DNA of 64,000 nucleotides from G965207335 sp965207335 (GCA_965207335.1 OZ242267.1:310001-374000), one strand, 5' to 3'. Shown: positions 42,284 to 52,728, counted from the first letter of the stretch. Program-made: numbers and translations. Notes: generated by a model not told the origin, from the sequence alone.

Positions 42284-44341
42284 TTACACATTTTCAACGA
42301 CAATATTAAAATTAGGTAGAGCTGATAATAATTGCTTGCCGTATCTCTTAGTAATAATACGCCTGTCAAGTAAGGTGATTTTGCCAGTATCAATTTCACT
42401 TCTAATTAACCTGCCACTAGCTTGGATTAATTTTAAACTAGCATCTGGCAAAGAATTAACCATAAACGAGTTAATATTTTTACTTTCTAGATAATCACTA
42501 TTAGTTTTTTCTATTGGTGTGGACGGAACGCTAAATTTTAGCTTGACTATTATTACATGCACTAGATAATTGTATTGTAAGTCCACACCTTCATAAAAAC
42601 TATCAACACCAAAAATTATACTGCCTTTATTGTTGTCAATTAATTTTTTGTGCTTAGTAAGTATCTCTTGTTTAGAGCCTTCTCCTTGAATTGTCATCTC
42701 TATACCTATATCGTTTGCTATTATCTTAGCAACATCTTGCATTTGTTTATTTGAGGTAAATAAAACTAGTGTGCCATCTTTTTTATTTATTCTTTTTAAT
42801 AGTTGTTTAGCTATATCATTATCATAGTTTTCCTCGTTTGGTAAACTAGCTATATTGGCAATAATAAAGTTTACTTTTGTAAAATCAAACGGCGATGTTA
42901 GCAGTAAATAATTACTATTATCTAGCAAACCTAATTGTGAGCTAATACGGTTAAAATTACCCAAAGAAGCCAAAGTAGCAGAGGTTAAAATAGCAGAATT
43001 ACACTCATCCCAAAGCATAGTCTTTAAATCATCAGCAATATCAATTTTAGCACTACATAAAACATAATCAATATTGTTATTTTCTAAATCTAGCCTTAAT
43101 AACCAACGACTATTAGGGACTTTATCTTTATTGTCTATTGTTAAAATTACCTCAAGTGCTTTAATAGTGTGTATAAAATATTGCTCTATTACTGCTATGT
43201 AAATTTTAAAATCATCACTTATTGTCTGTTGTAATTGGTGATTTTTTTGGTAATCTAAATACTCATTAATAATTTTATTGACAATATTAGCTAAATTTTT
43301 AAATTCATTTAATAATTGCTCGCATAAATTACGATAGTTATCGTCAATTACCCCTAAATTGAATAAAAATATATTATCGTCATTATACAAATAATTATCC
43401 AATAAGCCACTTAGGGTGTTTTTTAGAACTATTAATTTATCAGCAATGTCTGTAAACGAAGTAAATAGCTCATTTTGCTTAGTTAATTTGGTTAATTGAG
43501 TTATTGTTTTTGCTTGATTTTCTAATTCAAAATTAATATTTGCTAGACTAACTTCATATTGAAAATGACTAAGAGCTTTTTGTCCTAAATGATGTGCTTC
43601 ATCAAAAATATAAATAGCATCGCTAGGCATAGGTAAGGCATTATTGCCTGATATTAAGTCTGCTAGTACTAAATCATGATTAGCAACTAATATATCAAAA
43701 CTAGATATGTGTTTTCTAGCATTAAAAAAACAACAATTATGATAAAAATCGCATTGCTTGGCCCCGCAACTATTATGATTACATTGCACTTTATTCCATG
43801 TTAGTTTGTCTATTTTATAATCTAAACTATCTATTTCGCCATTCCAATCATTATTGTTATATTTGCCTAATAATTTAATTAATTTATTTTTTTGGAATTT
43901 ATTTAAATCCTTTGAATCATAATCATCAAATAATGTTGTTTGCTCGTTATTTTGTGCAATATAAGTTAAATTTCTAATACAAACATAGCGAGACCTGCCT
44001 TTTATTAATTTAAAATTAAAATCAAGTAGGCTATATTTTTGTACATCTGGCAAATCTTTATTGATTAATTGCTCTTGTAATGCTACTGTTGCCGTTGATA
44101 TAATTAGGGTTTTTTCTAAAATTTTAGCAATTGGAATGGCACTTAATAAATAGGCTATAGTTTTTCCAATCCCAGTTGGGGCTTCAATACAAATTATATT
44201 ATTTTTATTAGTGTTAATTGCAGTTTTAGCAACTTCTGCTAGCATTTTGTTTTGTGCGAAACGCACTACAAAATTAGGCATTTTGCTTTTTACATTAGCA
44301 AATGCTTGTTTAATAATATTTTTTGTTTTATCGTCTAACAT
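42284..44341 (-). CDS. dinG: DinG/YoaA-type ATP-dependent DNA helicase
   Basis: 685 residues, superfamily 2 XPD-like. Walker A is EAPTGIGKTIAYLL and the DEAH box is IFDEAHHLGQKAL. Four Cys of the iron-sulfur domain lie in SRYVCIRN, KVQCNHNSCGAKQCDFYHNCC. C-terminal motifs include LVLFTSNKQM and QASGRLIRSEIDTG. It unwinds D-loops, R-loops and similar structures during repair. It follows ispB on the same strand with a gap of 92 bases. Confidence 0.92.
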   Translation of the reverse strand: MLDDKTKNIIKQAFANVKSKMPNFVVRFAQNKMLAEVAKTAINTNKNNIICIEAPTGIGKTIAYLLSAIPIAKILEKTLIISTATVALQEQLINKDLPDVQKYSLLDFNFKLIKGRSRYVCIRNLTYIAQNNEQTTLFDDYDSKDLNKFQKNKLIKLLGKYNNNDWNGEIDSLDYKIDKLTWNKVQCNHNSCGAKQCDFYHNCCFFNARKHISSFDILVANHDLVLADLISGNNALPMPSDAIYIFDEAHHLGQKALSHFQYEVSLANINFELENQAKTITQLTKLTKQNELFTSFTDIADKLIVLKNTLSGLLDNYLYNDDNIFLFNLGVIDDNYRNLCEQLLNEFKNLANIVNKIINEYLDYQKNHQLQQTISDDFKIYIAVIEQYFIHTIKALEVILTIDNKDKVPNSRWLLRLDLENNNIDYVLCSAKIDIADDLKTMLWDECNSAILTSATLASLGNFNRISSQLGLLDNSNYLLLTSPFDFTKVNFIIANIASLPNEENYDNDIAKQLLKRINKKDGTLVLFTSNKQMQDVAKIIANDIGIEMTIQGEGSKQEILTKHKKLIDNNKGSIIFGVDSFYEGVDLQYNYLVHVIIVKLKFSVPSTPIEKTNSDYLESKNINSFMVNSLPDASLKLIQASGRLIRSEIDTGKITLLDRRIITKRYGKQLLSALPNFNIVVENV

Positions 44342-44433
44342 TTAATAGTGTGTATAAAAGTTAGTAATATAAAATTACTGTCCAGGTATTTATATAGTTA
44401 TATTTATTGTGTAAACACAAAAGACTAATAATA

Positions 44434-45405
44434 TTAAAATTCTCTTTTAACTGATATATCTGCTAATAATTCTAAGGTTTTTTTAGCTTTATTATCTGGT
44501 ATATCTTTAAGAAACATTTTTGCTTTATTTGCATATAACTTTGCTTGTTGTTTGGCATAATCAAATGCTTTAACATTATCCAAAATGCTAATTATTTGTC
44601 TAATATTACTGTTGTCTGCATTTTTTATAGCGGTTTCTAATAGTAATTTTTCGTCATTTGTGCAGTGTTTTAGTGCATAAATTATAGGAAGTGTTACTTT
44701 GCCTTCTTTTAGGTCATCACCTACCTCTTTACCAATAGTTTTACTGTCAGATTTATAATCTAAAATATCATCAATTATTTGAAAGGTATTGCCTAAATTT
44801 AGACCATAATTTAACATAGCATTTTCTGTTTTTTTATCAGTATTAGCAATTACTGCACTTAGTTGTGTAGAGGCTTGAAATAAACAGGCAGTTTTATTGT
44901 ATATAATTTGAAAGTATTGTTTTTCTGTTAGTTTTTCGTTTTGACAATTTATTAATTGCATTACCTCACCCTCTGATATAGTATTGGTAATTCTTGCCAA
45001 TATTGACATAACTTGCATAGAATCAACCTTTACCATCATCTCAAAAGCTCTAGAATATAAAAAATCACCAGTTAAAATACTAGCAGAATTACCCCATTTA
45101 TTATTAGCGGTAATTTGATTATGTCTTGTATCTGAGTCATCTACCACATCATCGTGCAACAAGGTAGCAGTATGGATAAACTCAATTATTGCTGACAATA
45201 AATATTGTTTATCACCATTATAATTTAATGCCTTAGCTGATAATAGTAATAACAATGGTCGTAGTCTTTTACCGCCAGAATGGATAATATAGTTACTGAT
45301 TTGTTCAATTAAAACTACATTTGAAGTTAATTCTTCGGCAATAACTTTATTTAATTGTTGAAAATCGTATGCTAAATAGTCTTTAATATCGGCAAAACAT
45401 TTCAT
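44434..45405 (-). CDS. ispB: Polyprenyl (octaprenyl) diphosphate synthase
   Basis: 323 residues. The first Asp-rich motif is LLHDDVVDDSD, the second is IIDDILDYKSD, and GGKRLRP marks the N-terminal substrate region. Small residues before the first motif (IEFIHTATLLHDD) fit a long-chain product such as the quinone side chain. It starts 3 bases after the rlmE stop, so the two are one operon. Confidence 0.92.
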   Translation of the reverse strand: MKCFADIKDYLAYDFQQLNKVIAEELTSNVVLIEQISNYIIHSGGKRLRPLLLLLSAKALNYNGDKQYLLSAIIEFIHTATLLHDDVVDDSDTRHNQITANNKWGNSASILTGDFLYSRAFEMMVKVDSMQVMSILARITNTISEGEVMQLINCQNEKLTEKQYFQIIYNKTACLFQASTQLSAVIANTDKKTENAMLNYGLNLGNTFQIIDDILDYKSDSKTIGKEVGDDLKEGKVTLPIIYALKHCTNDEKLLLETAIKNADNSNIRQIISILDNVKAFDYAKQQAKLYANKAKMFLKDIPDNKAKKTLELLADISVKREF

Positions 45406-45408
45406 ATT

Positions 45409-46026
45409 TTATTTTAGTTTTCCAGCTAGTAAATACACCTCTTTATTTTTACTTTTAGATGCTTTTGGTTTTTTAATTGCTACTTTTGTAAATATTTTTT
45501 TTGTTTGTTTTACAAAAGCATCAAATCTTTCTCCTTGAAATATTTTTACACAAAAATAACCATTATTGCTAAGAGATTTTATAGCTAAATTTAATGCAAG
45601 TTCTGCTAAATACATAGATTTATGCACATCAACTGACAAATGTCCACTCATATTAGGCGCCATATCTGATAACACAACATTAAATTTAGTATTTGCTATT
45701 TTATGTAATATTTTATTATAAACTTCATTTTCTGTAAAATCTCCTTGAATAAAATCTACCCCAGATATAACTTGCATAGGTATAATATCACTGGCTATAA
45801 CTATGCCTTTTTTACCAACTATTTTTTTTGCTAATTGCGACCAGCTTCCAGGTGATGCACCTAAATCTAAAACAAAATCATTGGCTTTAATAAAGTTATT
45901 TTTTTCTACTAATTCTAGCAGTTTATAAGCAGCTCTTGAACGATAACCATCTTTTTTAGCTTGTTTAACATAAAAATCATTATTATGCTCATTTAGCCAT
46001 CTTGCACTACTGCCATTTTTTGCCAC
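45409..46026 (-). CDS. rlmE: 23S rRNA (uridine-2552) 2'-O-methyltransferase
   Basis: 205 residues, RrmJ/FtsJ family. GYRSRAAYKLLEL, the SAM site DLGASPGSWSQLA, the catalytic Asp in LSDMAPNMSGH, and Lys in FCVKIFQGE give the K-D-K-E tetrad region. It methylates the A-loop of the large ribosomal subunit. It is divergent from typA with 90 bases between. Confidence 0.95.
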   Translation of the reverse strand: MAKNGSSARWLNEHNNDFYVKQAKKDGYRSRAAYKLLELVEKNNFIKANDFVLDLGASPGSWSQLAKKIVGKKGIVIASDIIPMQVISGVDFIQGDFTENEVYNKILHKIANTKFNVVLSDMAPNMSGHLSVDVHKSMYLAELALNLAIKSLSNNGYFCVKIFQGERFDAFVKQTKKIFTKVAIKKPKASKSKNKEVYLLAGKLK

Positions 46027-46116
46027 TTTTAAGTTGTACTAATAAAAAGTTATATATTTTACTATTTTCAGGGATAATAAGCGGGTTTTTAATAATTTAA
46101 ATCTTTTAAATTTAAT

Positions 46117-47925
46117 ATGACAACAAAAATAAGAAATATTGCTATTATTGCTCATGTTGACCATGGCAAGACTACGCTTGTAGATAAATTATTATCTGAT
46201 TCAAATACTTTTGATGATAGATTTGAAGTGAGTGATAGAATGATGGACTCTAATGATATTGAAAAAGAGCGAGGCATCACTATAAGTAGCAAAAACACTG
46301 CAATTAAGTATGGTGATTACCGTATTAATATTGTTGATACTCCAGGACATGCAGATTTTGGTGGCGAGGTTGAAAGAGCATTATCAATGGTAGATAGTGT
46401 TTTATTACTTGTTGATGCAGTAGATGGACCTATGCCACAAACTAGGTTTGTTACCCAAAAGGCATTTGAACAAGGATTAAACCCTATAGTCGTTATCAAT
46501 AAAATTGACCGCATAGAATCCCGTCCTGATTGGGTAATAGATCAAGTTTTTGATTTGTTTGATAAACTAGGTGCAAGTGATGAACAACTAGACTTTCCTA
46601 TAATTTATGCCTCAGCATTATTAGGATTTGCTAGTGTTAAATCTGATACAAAACAAGGCGATATGACACCATTATTTGAAGCAATTATTAATTATGTTCC
46701 AGAGCCTGTTGTTGATATAGAAGGTGCATTTCAAATGCAAATTATGGCATTAGATTATTCATCTTTTGTGGGGGCAATTGGTGTGGGAAGAATTAAACGA
46801 GGTGTTGCAAAAAAGAATATGCAAGTTACAGTTATTGATAGTAATAGTAATACTCGCAATGCTAAAATTACTCAATTACAAAGTTTTCATGGTTTGGATA
46901 AATACGAGGTTGAAAAAGCTAATGCTGGTGATATTGTAGCTGTTATTGGAATTAATAATATTAGCATTTCTGATACTCTTTGTGACCCTAAACAACTAGA
47001 GGCATTACCTTTATTAAGTATTGATGAGCCAACAGTTAGTATGTTGTTTCGTATTAATGACTCACCATTTGCAGGCAATGACGGAAAATATGTCACCAGC
47101 CGTAGCATTAAAGATCGTTTAGATAAAGAGTTAATTTATAATGTAGCATTAAAAGTTAGTGCTAATAAAGATAATAGCGAGTTTATTGTATCAGGAAGAG
47201 GAGAATTGCACTTAGCTATTTTAATTGAAAACATGCGTCGTGAGGGGTATGAGTTATCTGTTGGGCGTCCACAAGTAATTATCAAAGAGATCGATGGCAT
47301 TAAACACGAACCATTTGAGCAATTAACTATAGATATAGAAGAAATACACCAAGGTAATATTATGGAAAGGCTAGGTTTACGAAAGGCTAAATGCATAAAT
47401 ATTGCAACAGGAATTCATGGTAGAATAAAAATAGAATTTATTATTCCAGCAAGAGGGTTGATTGGTTTTAGAAGTGAGTTTTTAACTGCAACTGCTGGTA
47501 CAGGATTGTATTACAGCATTTTTGATAGTTATAAAGCAGTAAAAAATAGTATTATAGGGCAAAGAACTAATGGCTCATTAATTTCAATGAATCAAGGCAA
47601 AAGTGTTGCTTATGCTATTTATAATTTACAAAAAAGTGGCAAGTTTTTTGTAGGACATGGTGATGATATTTATGAGGGTATGGTTGTTGGTATCCATTCA
47701 AGAAGCAATGATTTAGTAATAAATGCCAAAAAAGGCAAACAACTAACTAATGTTCGTGCCTCAGGTACAGATGAAGCAGTAGTTTTAACCCCAGCTATTA
47801 AATTTGACTTAGAACAAGCAATTGCCTTTTTAAATGATGATGAATTAGTAGAAGTAACTCCAAATAATATTCGTATTCGTAAGCGTTTTTTAAAAGAAAG
47901 TGAGCGAAAACAAAAAAGAAGATAA
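46117..47925 (+). CDS. typA: Ribosome-associated GTPase TypA/BipA
   Basis: 602 residues. G1 is AHVDHGKTTLVDKL, switch 2 VDTPGHADFGGEVE, and G4 NKIDR. EF-G-like domains II, III and V follow, with the BipA-specific C-terminal domain (FIIPARGLIGFRSEF, SGKFFVGHGDDIYEGMVVG). It helps ribosome assembly and translation under stress. Confidence 0.97.
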   Translation: MTTKIRNIAIIAHVDHGKTTLVDKLLSDSNTFDDRFEVSDRMMDSNDIEKERGITISSKNTAIKYGDYRINIVDTPGHADFGGEVERALSMVDSVLLLVDAVDGPMPQTRFVTQKAFEQGLNPIVVINKIDRIESRPDWVIDQVFDLFDKLGASDEQLDFPIIYASALLGFASVKSDTKQGDMTPLFEAIINYVPEPVVDIEGAFQMQIMALDYSSFVGAIGVGRIKRGVAKKNMQVTVIDSNSNTRNAKITQLQSFHGLDKYEVEKANAGDIVAVIGINNISISDTLCDPKQLEALPLLSIDEPTVSMLFRINDSPFAGNDGKYVTSRSIKDRLDKELIYNVALKVSANKDNSEFIVSGRGELHLAILIENMRREGYELSVGRPQVIIKEIDGIKHEPFEQLTIDIEEIHQGNIMERLGLRKAKCINIATGIHGRIKIEFIIPARGLIGFRSEFLTATAGTGLYYSIFDSYKAVKNSIIGQRTNGSLISMNQGKSVAYAIYNLQKSGKFFVGHGDDIYEGMVVGIHSRSNDLVINAKKGKQLTNVRASGTDEAVVLTPAIKFDLEQAIAFLNDDELVEVTPNNIRIRKRFLKESERKQKRR

Positions 47926-47970
47926 AGCTGATATAATAAACATATTTTTAATGTAACAGCCTTATTAATA

Positions 47971-48384
47971 ATGAATATAGAAAAGATTGACAATGATAAA
48001 TTTTATGCTCACTGGAAACCATTAGCACAGCGGTGTAAAATTTTTCTACAAATGATAATTGGTACTGCAATTGTATTATTATTACTTACTAAACTAGGAA
48101 TGCACCTATTAGACATAGACCATCCATTAGCTAGAAGCCATCCTTTAAAAATAGTTGGCTTTGCACTTAGTATTTCTGCTGGTATTGATTTAGCTTATAT
48201 GTTTTTTTTGCCGGGTGTTAAAGAAGTTATTGAGCCATTAATACTTAGTATATCCTCTGCAATATTATTAGTTTTAGCTAATCAAAATATTGTTGGATAT
48301 GATATAGCAGTCATGATTGTTAGCTTAACTGCTTCACTAGCTGTATTGTTTTGGATAAATTATAATAATAGCAAAAAAATCTAA
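47971..48384 (+). CDS. Small four-helix membrane protein, unknown
   Basis: 137 residues with four hydrophobic segments (about 24-43, 55-78, 83-103 and 107-127). I do not recognise a family. It starts 45 bases after typA and may be co-transcribed; convergent with rlmB. The ATG has no strong ribosome binding site. It is probably real because the frame is long and its composition matches membrane proteins nearby. Confidence 0.6.
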   Translation: MNIEKIDNDKFYAHWKPLAQRCKIFLQMIIGTAIVLLLLTKLGMHLLDIDHPLARSHPLKIVGFALSISAGIDLAYMFFLPGVKEVIEPLILSISSAILLVLANQNIVGYDIAVMIVSLTASLAVLFWINYNNSKKI

Positions 48385-48431
48385 TATTAATACCAAAATA
48401 TGCTCTATAAACTTAAAAATATATTGCTACT

Positions 48432-49178
48432 TTAAATAATATTTTGTCTGACAACTTCAAATAAAGTTATAGCACTAGCTACTGACACATTAAGGCTTTC
48501 AAGTTTATTATTAATGGGTATTGATATGATATCATCGCATAATTTGGTGATATTATTGCCTAAGCCACTATCCTCTGAGCCTATAACTATTGCTAATGGC
48601 CTTGTTAAACTAGTATTGTAAATTGTGTTTTTTCCATTAGCATTTAAGCCAAATACCCAAATATTTAATTTTTTAATTAAAGATATGACTCTTGCTAAAT
48701 TACTTACCTGAAAAATATTAAGATAATATACTGCACCAGCGGATACTTGGTGAACTAATGGTGTTATTGAAGCAGAATTACTTTTAGAAAGTATTACAGC
48801 ATCAACCTTAGCACCTAAAGCACTCCTAAGACATGCTCCTAAGTTTCTTGGGTCTGTAATATTGGCTAAAATTAAAATTAATGGATTTTTCTTTTCTGCA
48901 AGATATGTTAATAATTCTCTCTCAATTAATAATTTTTTAGTAATTACTTCTGCTATTATGCCTTGATGCCTGCTATTTTTAGTAGTTTTGTTTAAATAAT
49001 TAGTATCTTTCTTGGTAATCTTTATTTGGTATTTATTAGCAATATTTATTAACTCAATTATCTTTTTTGTCTCTGGTTTATTATTGCTAATACTAATATT
49101 GGTAATATTTTCTGGACATTTTTCTAGTGCTGATTTAACACTATGTACACCGTATAATACTTCTAGAGGCCTTTGCAT
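48432..49178 (-). CDS. rlmB: 23S rRNA (guanosine-2251) 2'-O-methyltransferase
   Basis: 248 residues, SpoU/TrmH family. The N-terminal substrate domain starts LYGVHSVKSALEK; the knot domain has NITDPRNLGACLRSALGAKVD (motif 1), IVIGSEDSGLG (motif 2) and IPINNKLESLNVSVASAI (motif 3). The only Met in the protein is the first, and this ATG lies inside the end of a 164-bp mini-element, so the insertion supplies the start and the first residues (MQRP). The usual neighbour rnr is 8 kb away. Confidence 0.93.
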   Translation of the reverse strand: MQRPLEVLYGVHSVKSALEKCPENITNISISNNKPETKKIIELINIANKYQIKITKKDTNYLNKTTKNSRHQGIIAEVITKKLLIERELLTYLAEKKNPLILILANITDPRNLGACLRSALGAKVDAVILSKSNSASITPLVHQVSAGAVYYLNIFQVSNLARVISLIKKLNIWVFGLNANGKNTIYNTSLTRPLAIVIGSEDSGLGNNITKLCDDIISIPINNKLESLNVSVASAITLFEVVRQNII

Positions 49179-49329
49179 AAATAGGGATGATTAGCAGAGC
49201 TCTGATTTTTGCTTAATTGATGATATTTTATCAAGCCTGCCCTAGTTGTTCTAAAGCTGGTTTGATAAAGATTATCAAGTGAGTGAAAAGCGGGGTTCTG
49301 ATGATTATTCATGTTTGTGCAAAGGTCTC
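49166..49329. mobile_element. 164-bp MITE-like element, copy 8, at the rlmB start
   Basis: Ends GAGGCCTTTGCATAAA and TTTGTGCAAAGGTCTC; flanks CTA and TTA. It lies between surA and rlmB on their coding side. Its left end provides the rlmB start codon. Confidence 0.85.
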
Positions 49330-49335
49330 TTACAC

Positions 49336-50559
49336 TCATTTAATTTTATAATCATAAACTTTAACAGTAGAATTTTCTTTTAATTCTGTGAGCCACTTAG
49401 CGTATATTTTATTTCTTTTTTCTGATAATATTTGTTGTTTAATTTTTAATTTTGCTAATATTACTACTCTTGTGGCTATTTTTTGTATTATATGCCAACC
49501 AAATTTAGTTTCAAAAGGTACGCTTAGTTCATTATTTACTAATTTTGCTAATTCTTTTTGTGCCTCCTGCGGTAATGATTCTATGTTTAACCATGGTAAA
49601 ACACCACCCTCTTTAGCATAATCATCTCGAGAATTTTCCTTAGCAATAGTAGCAAAATCTGCTCCGTTTATTAGCTCTTTGTGTAAATACAATGCTTTTT
49701 CTAAGGCTCTATTATGAATTTGATTTAATATAGGACTATTATTAGTATTTTTTAGTAGCAAGATATGTTTAATTTTTACTTGGTTCGTAGCCGATTCTTT
49801 AGTTTTTATATCTGCTAATTTTAGCAAATGATAATTGCCATCATTACTTATCAACTTGCTAATATCGCCTTTTTTTAATTCTTTTATATATTCTTTGTAT
49901 AATTTAGGTATTTTTTGATACTTTAAATAGCCCATATCACCATTATTTTTTGCATTATATGCTTTGGAGTATTGCTTGGCTAAATTTTGAAATAAATTTG
50001 GCTGTTTATTTAATCTATCTTGCAATTCGTTTATTAACTCAAAATCATCCAAAACTATATTGTATAAATGATATTGATAATTATTATCTTTTTGTTTTTC
50101 ATATACTTGTTCTACTTCTTGTTCGCTTACTGTAATTTTATCCCTACTGATTATTTCTTTTAATGCAGGAATAATTGAACCTAAAATAATTCTATTTACT
50201 ATTATTTGATAATTAGGTAATTCTTTTAGGTTTTGTAAACTAATATTATTTTGTTTAGCAAACAATATTAATTTTTTATTTAATGCTTGAGGTTTAATTT
50301 CAATTCTTTTTGATTTTGCATATTGTGTTTGCAATATAGCATAAATTTCTCTATCTAATATTGCTATTATTTGTTTTTTACTAGGTCTAACACTAGTTTT
50401 ATTTGCAAACATATATTCTTCTATGTAATGGTTTAGTTGCGATTGAACAATAAGATCGTCATTAATAACGGCAATAATGCTATTAGCCGAGGCAGATAAA
50501 TTATTAATTATTATAAAATTAACTAATACAAATAAATATATAATGTTATTTTTAATCAT
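49336..50559 (-). CDS. surA: Periplasmic chaperone/prolyl isomerase SurA
   Basis: 407 residues. The signal peptide ends near ASANS. A SurA N-domain (IIAVINDDLIVQSQLNHYIEEY) is followed by two parvulin domains: the first (about 165-265) with NNGDMGYLKYQKIP, the second (about 270-375) with VKIKHILLLK and FGWHIIQKI. It escorts outer-membrane proteins, including LptD, to the Bam complex. It lies 42 bases downstream of lptD in the same direction, the classical order. Confidence 0.93.
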   Translation of the reverse strand: MIKNNIIYLFVLVNFIIINNLSASANSIIAVINDDLIVQSQLNHYIEEYMFANKTSVRPSKKQIIAILDREIYAILQTQYAKSKRIEIKPQALNKKLILFAKQNNISLQNLKELPNYQIIVNRIILGSIIPALKEIISRDKITVSEQEVEQVYEKQKDNNYQYHLYNIVLDDFELINELQDRLNKQPNLFQNLAKQYSKAYNAKNNGDMGYLKYQKIPKLYKEYIKELKKGDISKLISNDGNYHLLKLADIKTKESATNQVKIKHILLLKNTNNSPILNQIHNRALEKALYLHKELINGADFATIAKENSRDDYAKEGGVLPWLNIESLPQEAQKELAKLVNNELSVPFETKFGWHIIQKIATRVVILAKLKIKQQILSEKRNKIYAKWLTELKENSTVKVYDYKIK

Positions 50560-50601
50560 TTTTAAAATATAGTTTTTATAACACTAATTATAACAAAAAA
50601 C

Positions 50602-52728
50602 CTAGTTATTTTTTAATTTAAAATCATTATAACCTGGGATTGCGTTATTTATTTGCTCTTCAAAATCAGGTGTGGAATTAAATAAACCCTTTAAACTAAA
50701 TTCTATGTTTATAGAATTATTATAATTATTGCCATTATATTCTCTAAAATTAGCCATTTTAAAAGACCAACAACAATCATCATAAGCAAACCCTAAAGCT
50801 CTTTTATTATAAATTTTATTGCCAATATCATAGTTTATACCAGCAAAAATATTAGTATTATTGATAATATTTTTTGTTGTATATAATTCTAAATACTTGT
50901 CAGATTGAATATTGTGATGTGCTATATAAACAAAACCGTTGCTACTGTTATAGTCCCATGATATATGTTTTTCTACAAAATCATTATCATCAGGACTATA
51001 ATGTAAGTCAAAATTAATATTAGAATTATTAAAATAGTTATTAGCACTTATTATTACATTTGAGTGTCTAAGGTCGCTATTAGGATTGTATTTAGCTTTT
51101 TTGTAAAATGCTTGAGCGATACTAATATTAGCATAACTATCGCCATTAGCGTTATTTATAATATCTGTATTTAAACCTAAGGTAATATTATTAGCACCTA
51201 TAAATCTGTCTATGCCTGTTAGAGGATTATTTATAAAAAGGCTTTGATAATTTGTTTGAATTATCTCTGAGTCAAAATTAGGTAAATCATCTTGTAATTT
51301 ATCATAAGTATAATTGTAAAACACTATTGGTGTTAGCATGTATGATATTTGTTTACTAAATAAGTTATTAAAAGAGCGTTTTATAGTTATATTAAAATTA
51401 GTGATAGTACGGTTTTTGTTATCTTGTTCTAAGTTGTATATAGTATGGTAAATATTAAATTCTGGCTTAATGTTATATTGTAAATACCAAATATTTTTGT
51501 TTAAAGATGCCGCATAATGAGAGCGAATAGTTTTATCGTATTCTGCCTCATTACTAGCTACAAAATTAGTAGCATTAAGTCCTAATGTAAGTTTAGCATT
51601 ATAAAAATCAAATTTATTTTTAATTGCTAACTCAGGCGCTCTAACATAAGATGGGCTTGATTGATTAACTATTTGTTGTGATTCTTGCAATAAATAAATA
51701 TTACTATCTTGCTTTTGATAATTGATTTTTACATGACTAGCTAAAACTTTTTCATTGAAAGTTTTATTTTGTATATCATTAAAGAAATTATTATCAGATA
51801 TGCGATTTATTATTCCATATGCTGTAATATTATCACTAATATTTAATTTTGTATTTGCGTGTATTAACCAGCGTTTTTGGTTATTTATCTCATCTTTATT
51901 AAAATAAGTACTAGCAATATCTAATTTGCCATTTATCAATAAATGCCTATAATTAACATTAATACCACTACCAATATTTGTAATATTATTAATAGCAATA
52001 ATAAGATCTTTATGGGGAGCTAAGTTAAAATAATACGGCAATATAAGTTGGTAGTTAGTAGTGTCGCTATTATCAAAACTATTAAATTCTGGTGATAAAA
52101 ATCCTGATTTTCGCCCCGACAATATCCAACTAAATTTTGGAGTATAAAAAATAGGCATCCCAAAAAATCTAATAACAACATCTTTTGCTATACCTTTATT
52201 ATTATCTAAGTTTATATCAATTTCACTACTTTCTAAAAACCAAGCTTTGTCTTTGCCAAGACAAGTACTATAAGTAGCATTAGTAAATAATGCTATATTT
52301 TTTTGTAGCAATAAATTATCGGCATTACCATTTATTGTTTTATTTATAAATTTATAATCAGCATTTTTAATATTAACTACAGAGTAGTCTGATTTTGAAA
52401 TATTAGCACTATCAGCATTTACTAAAATATCCTTGTTATAAAGACTAATATTATTAATAATACTTATTTTATTAGTATTATTATTTAATATAAGTTTATC
52501 GGCTTTTATATTAATATCTTTGCTAATTAAATTTACTTCATCTGTATAAGTATAAATATCATTTAAAATAACTTGCTGTTTAGCATTTATTGATACTTTA
52601 TTGTCAGTGTTAAAATATAAGTTTTTGCTTATTTGATAATTACAGGTTTTATTATTTTGCCAGTTTTCATAACCATAACTATTATTTACTAATAGCAATA
52701 ATATTAAAAGTGTTTTTATTATTAACAT
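50602..52728 (-). CDS. lptD: LPS-assembly outer-membrane protein LptD
   Basis: 708 residues from MLIIKTLL; an upstream ATG would add eight residues before the signal peptide (MLIIKTLLILLLLVNNSYG). The N-terminal OstA-like jellyroll (about 30-200) has YTDEVNLISKDINIKADKLI. The C-terminal barrel contains LSGRKSGFLSPEF and IDRFIGANNITLG. It inserts lipopolysaccharide in the outer leaflet with LptE. Cys residues are few (YSTCLG, DDCCWS), so the disulphide pattern may differ from E. coli. Confidence 0.92.
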   Translation of the reverse strand: MLIIKTLLILLLLVNNSYGYENWQNNKTCNYQISKNLYFNTDNKVSINAKQQVILNDIYTYTDEVNLISKDINIKADKLILNNNTNKISIINNISLYNKDILVNADSANISKSDYSVVNIKNADYKFINKTINGNADNLLLQKNIALFTNATYSTCLGKDKAWFLESSEIDINLDNNKGIAKDVVIRFFGMPIFYTPKFSWILSGRKSGFLSPEFNSFDNSDTTNYQLILPYYFNLAPHKDLIIAINNITNIGSGINVNYRHLLINGKLDIASTYFNKDEINNQKRWLIHANTKLNISDNITAYGIINRISDNNFFNDIQNKTFNEKVLASHVKINYQKQDSNIYLLQESQQIVNQSSPSYVRAPELAIKNKFDFYNAKLTLGLNATNFVASNEAEYDKTIRSHYAASLNKNIWYLQYNIKPEFNIYHTIYNLEQDNKNRTITNFNITIKRSFNNLFSKQISYMLTPIVFYNYTYDKLQDDLPNFDSEIIQTNYQSLFINNPLTGIDRFIGANNITLGLNTDIINNANGDSYANISIAQAFYKKAKYNPNSDLRHSNVIISANNYFNNSNINFDLHYSPDDNDFVEKHISWDYNSSNGFVYIAHHNIQSDKYLELYTTKNIINNTNIFAGINYDIGNKIYNKRALGFAYDDCCWSFKMANFREYNGNNYNNSINIEFSLKGLFNSTPDFEEQINNAIPGYNDFKLKNN

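Noticed and set aside
47136..47993. Long antisense frames opposite typA, oadB, marC and purA
   Set aside because: They are shadows of well-conserved genes on the other strand, with no family match and no start signals.
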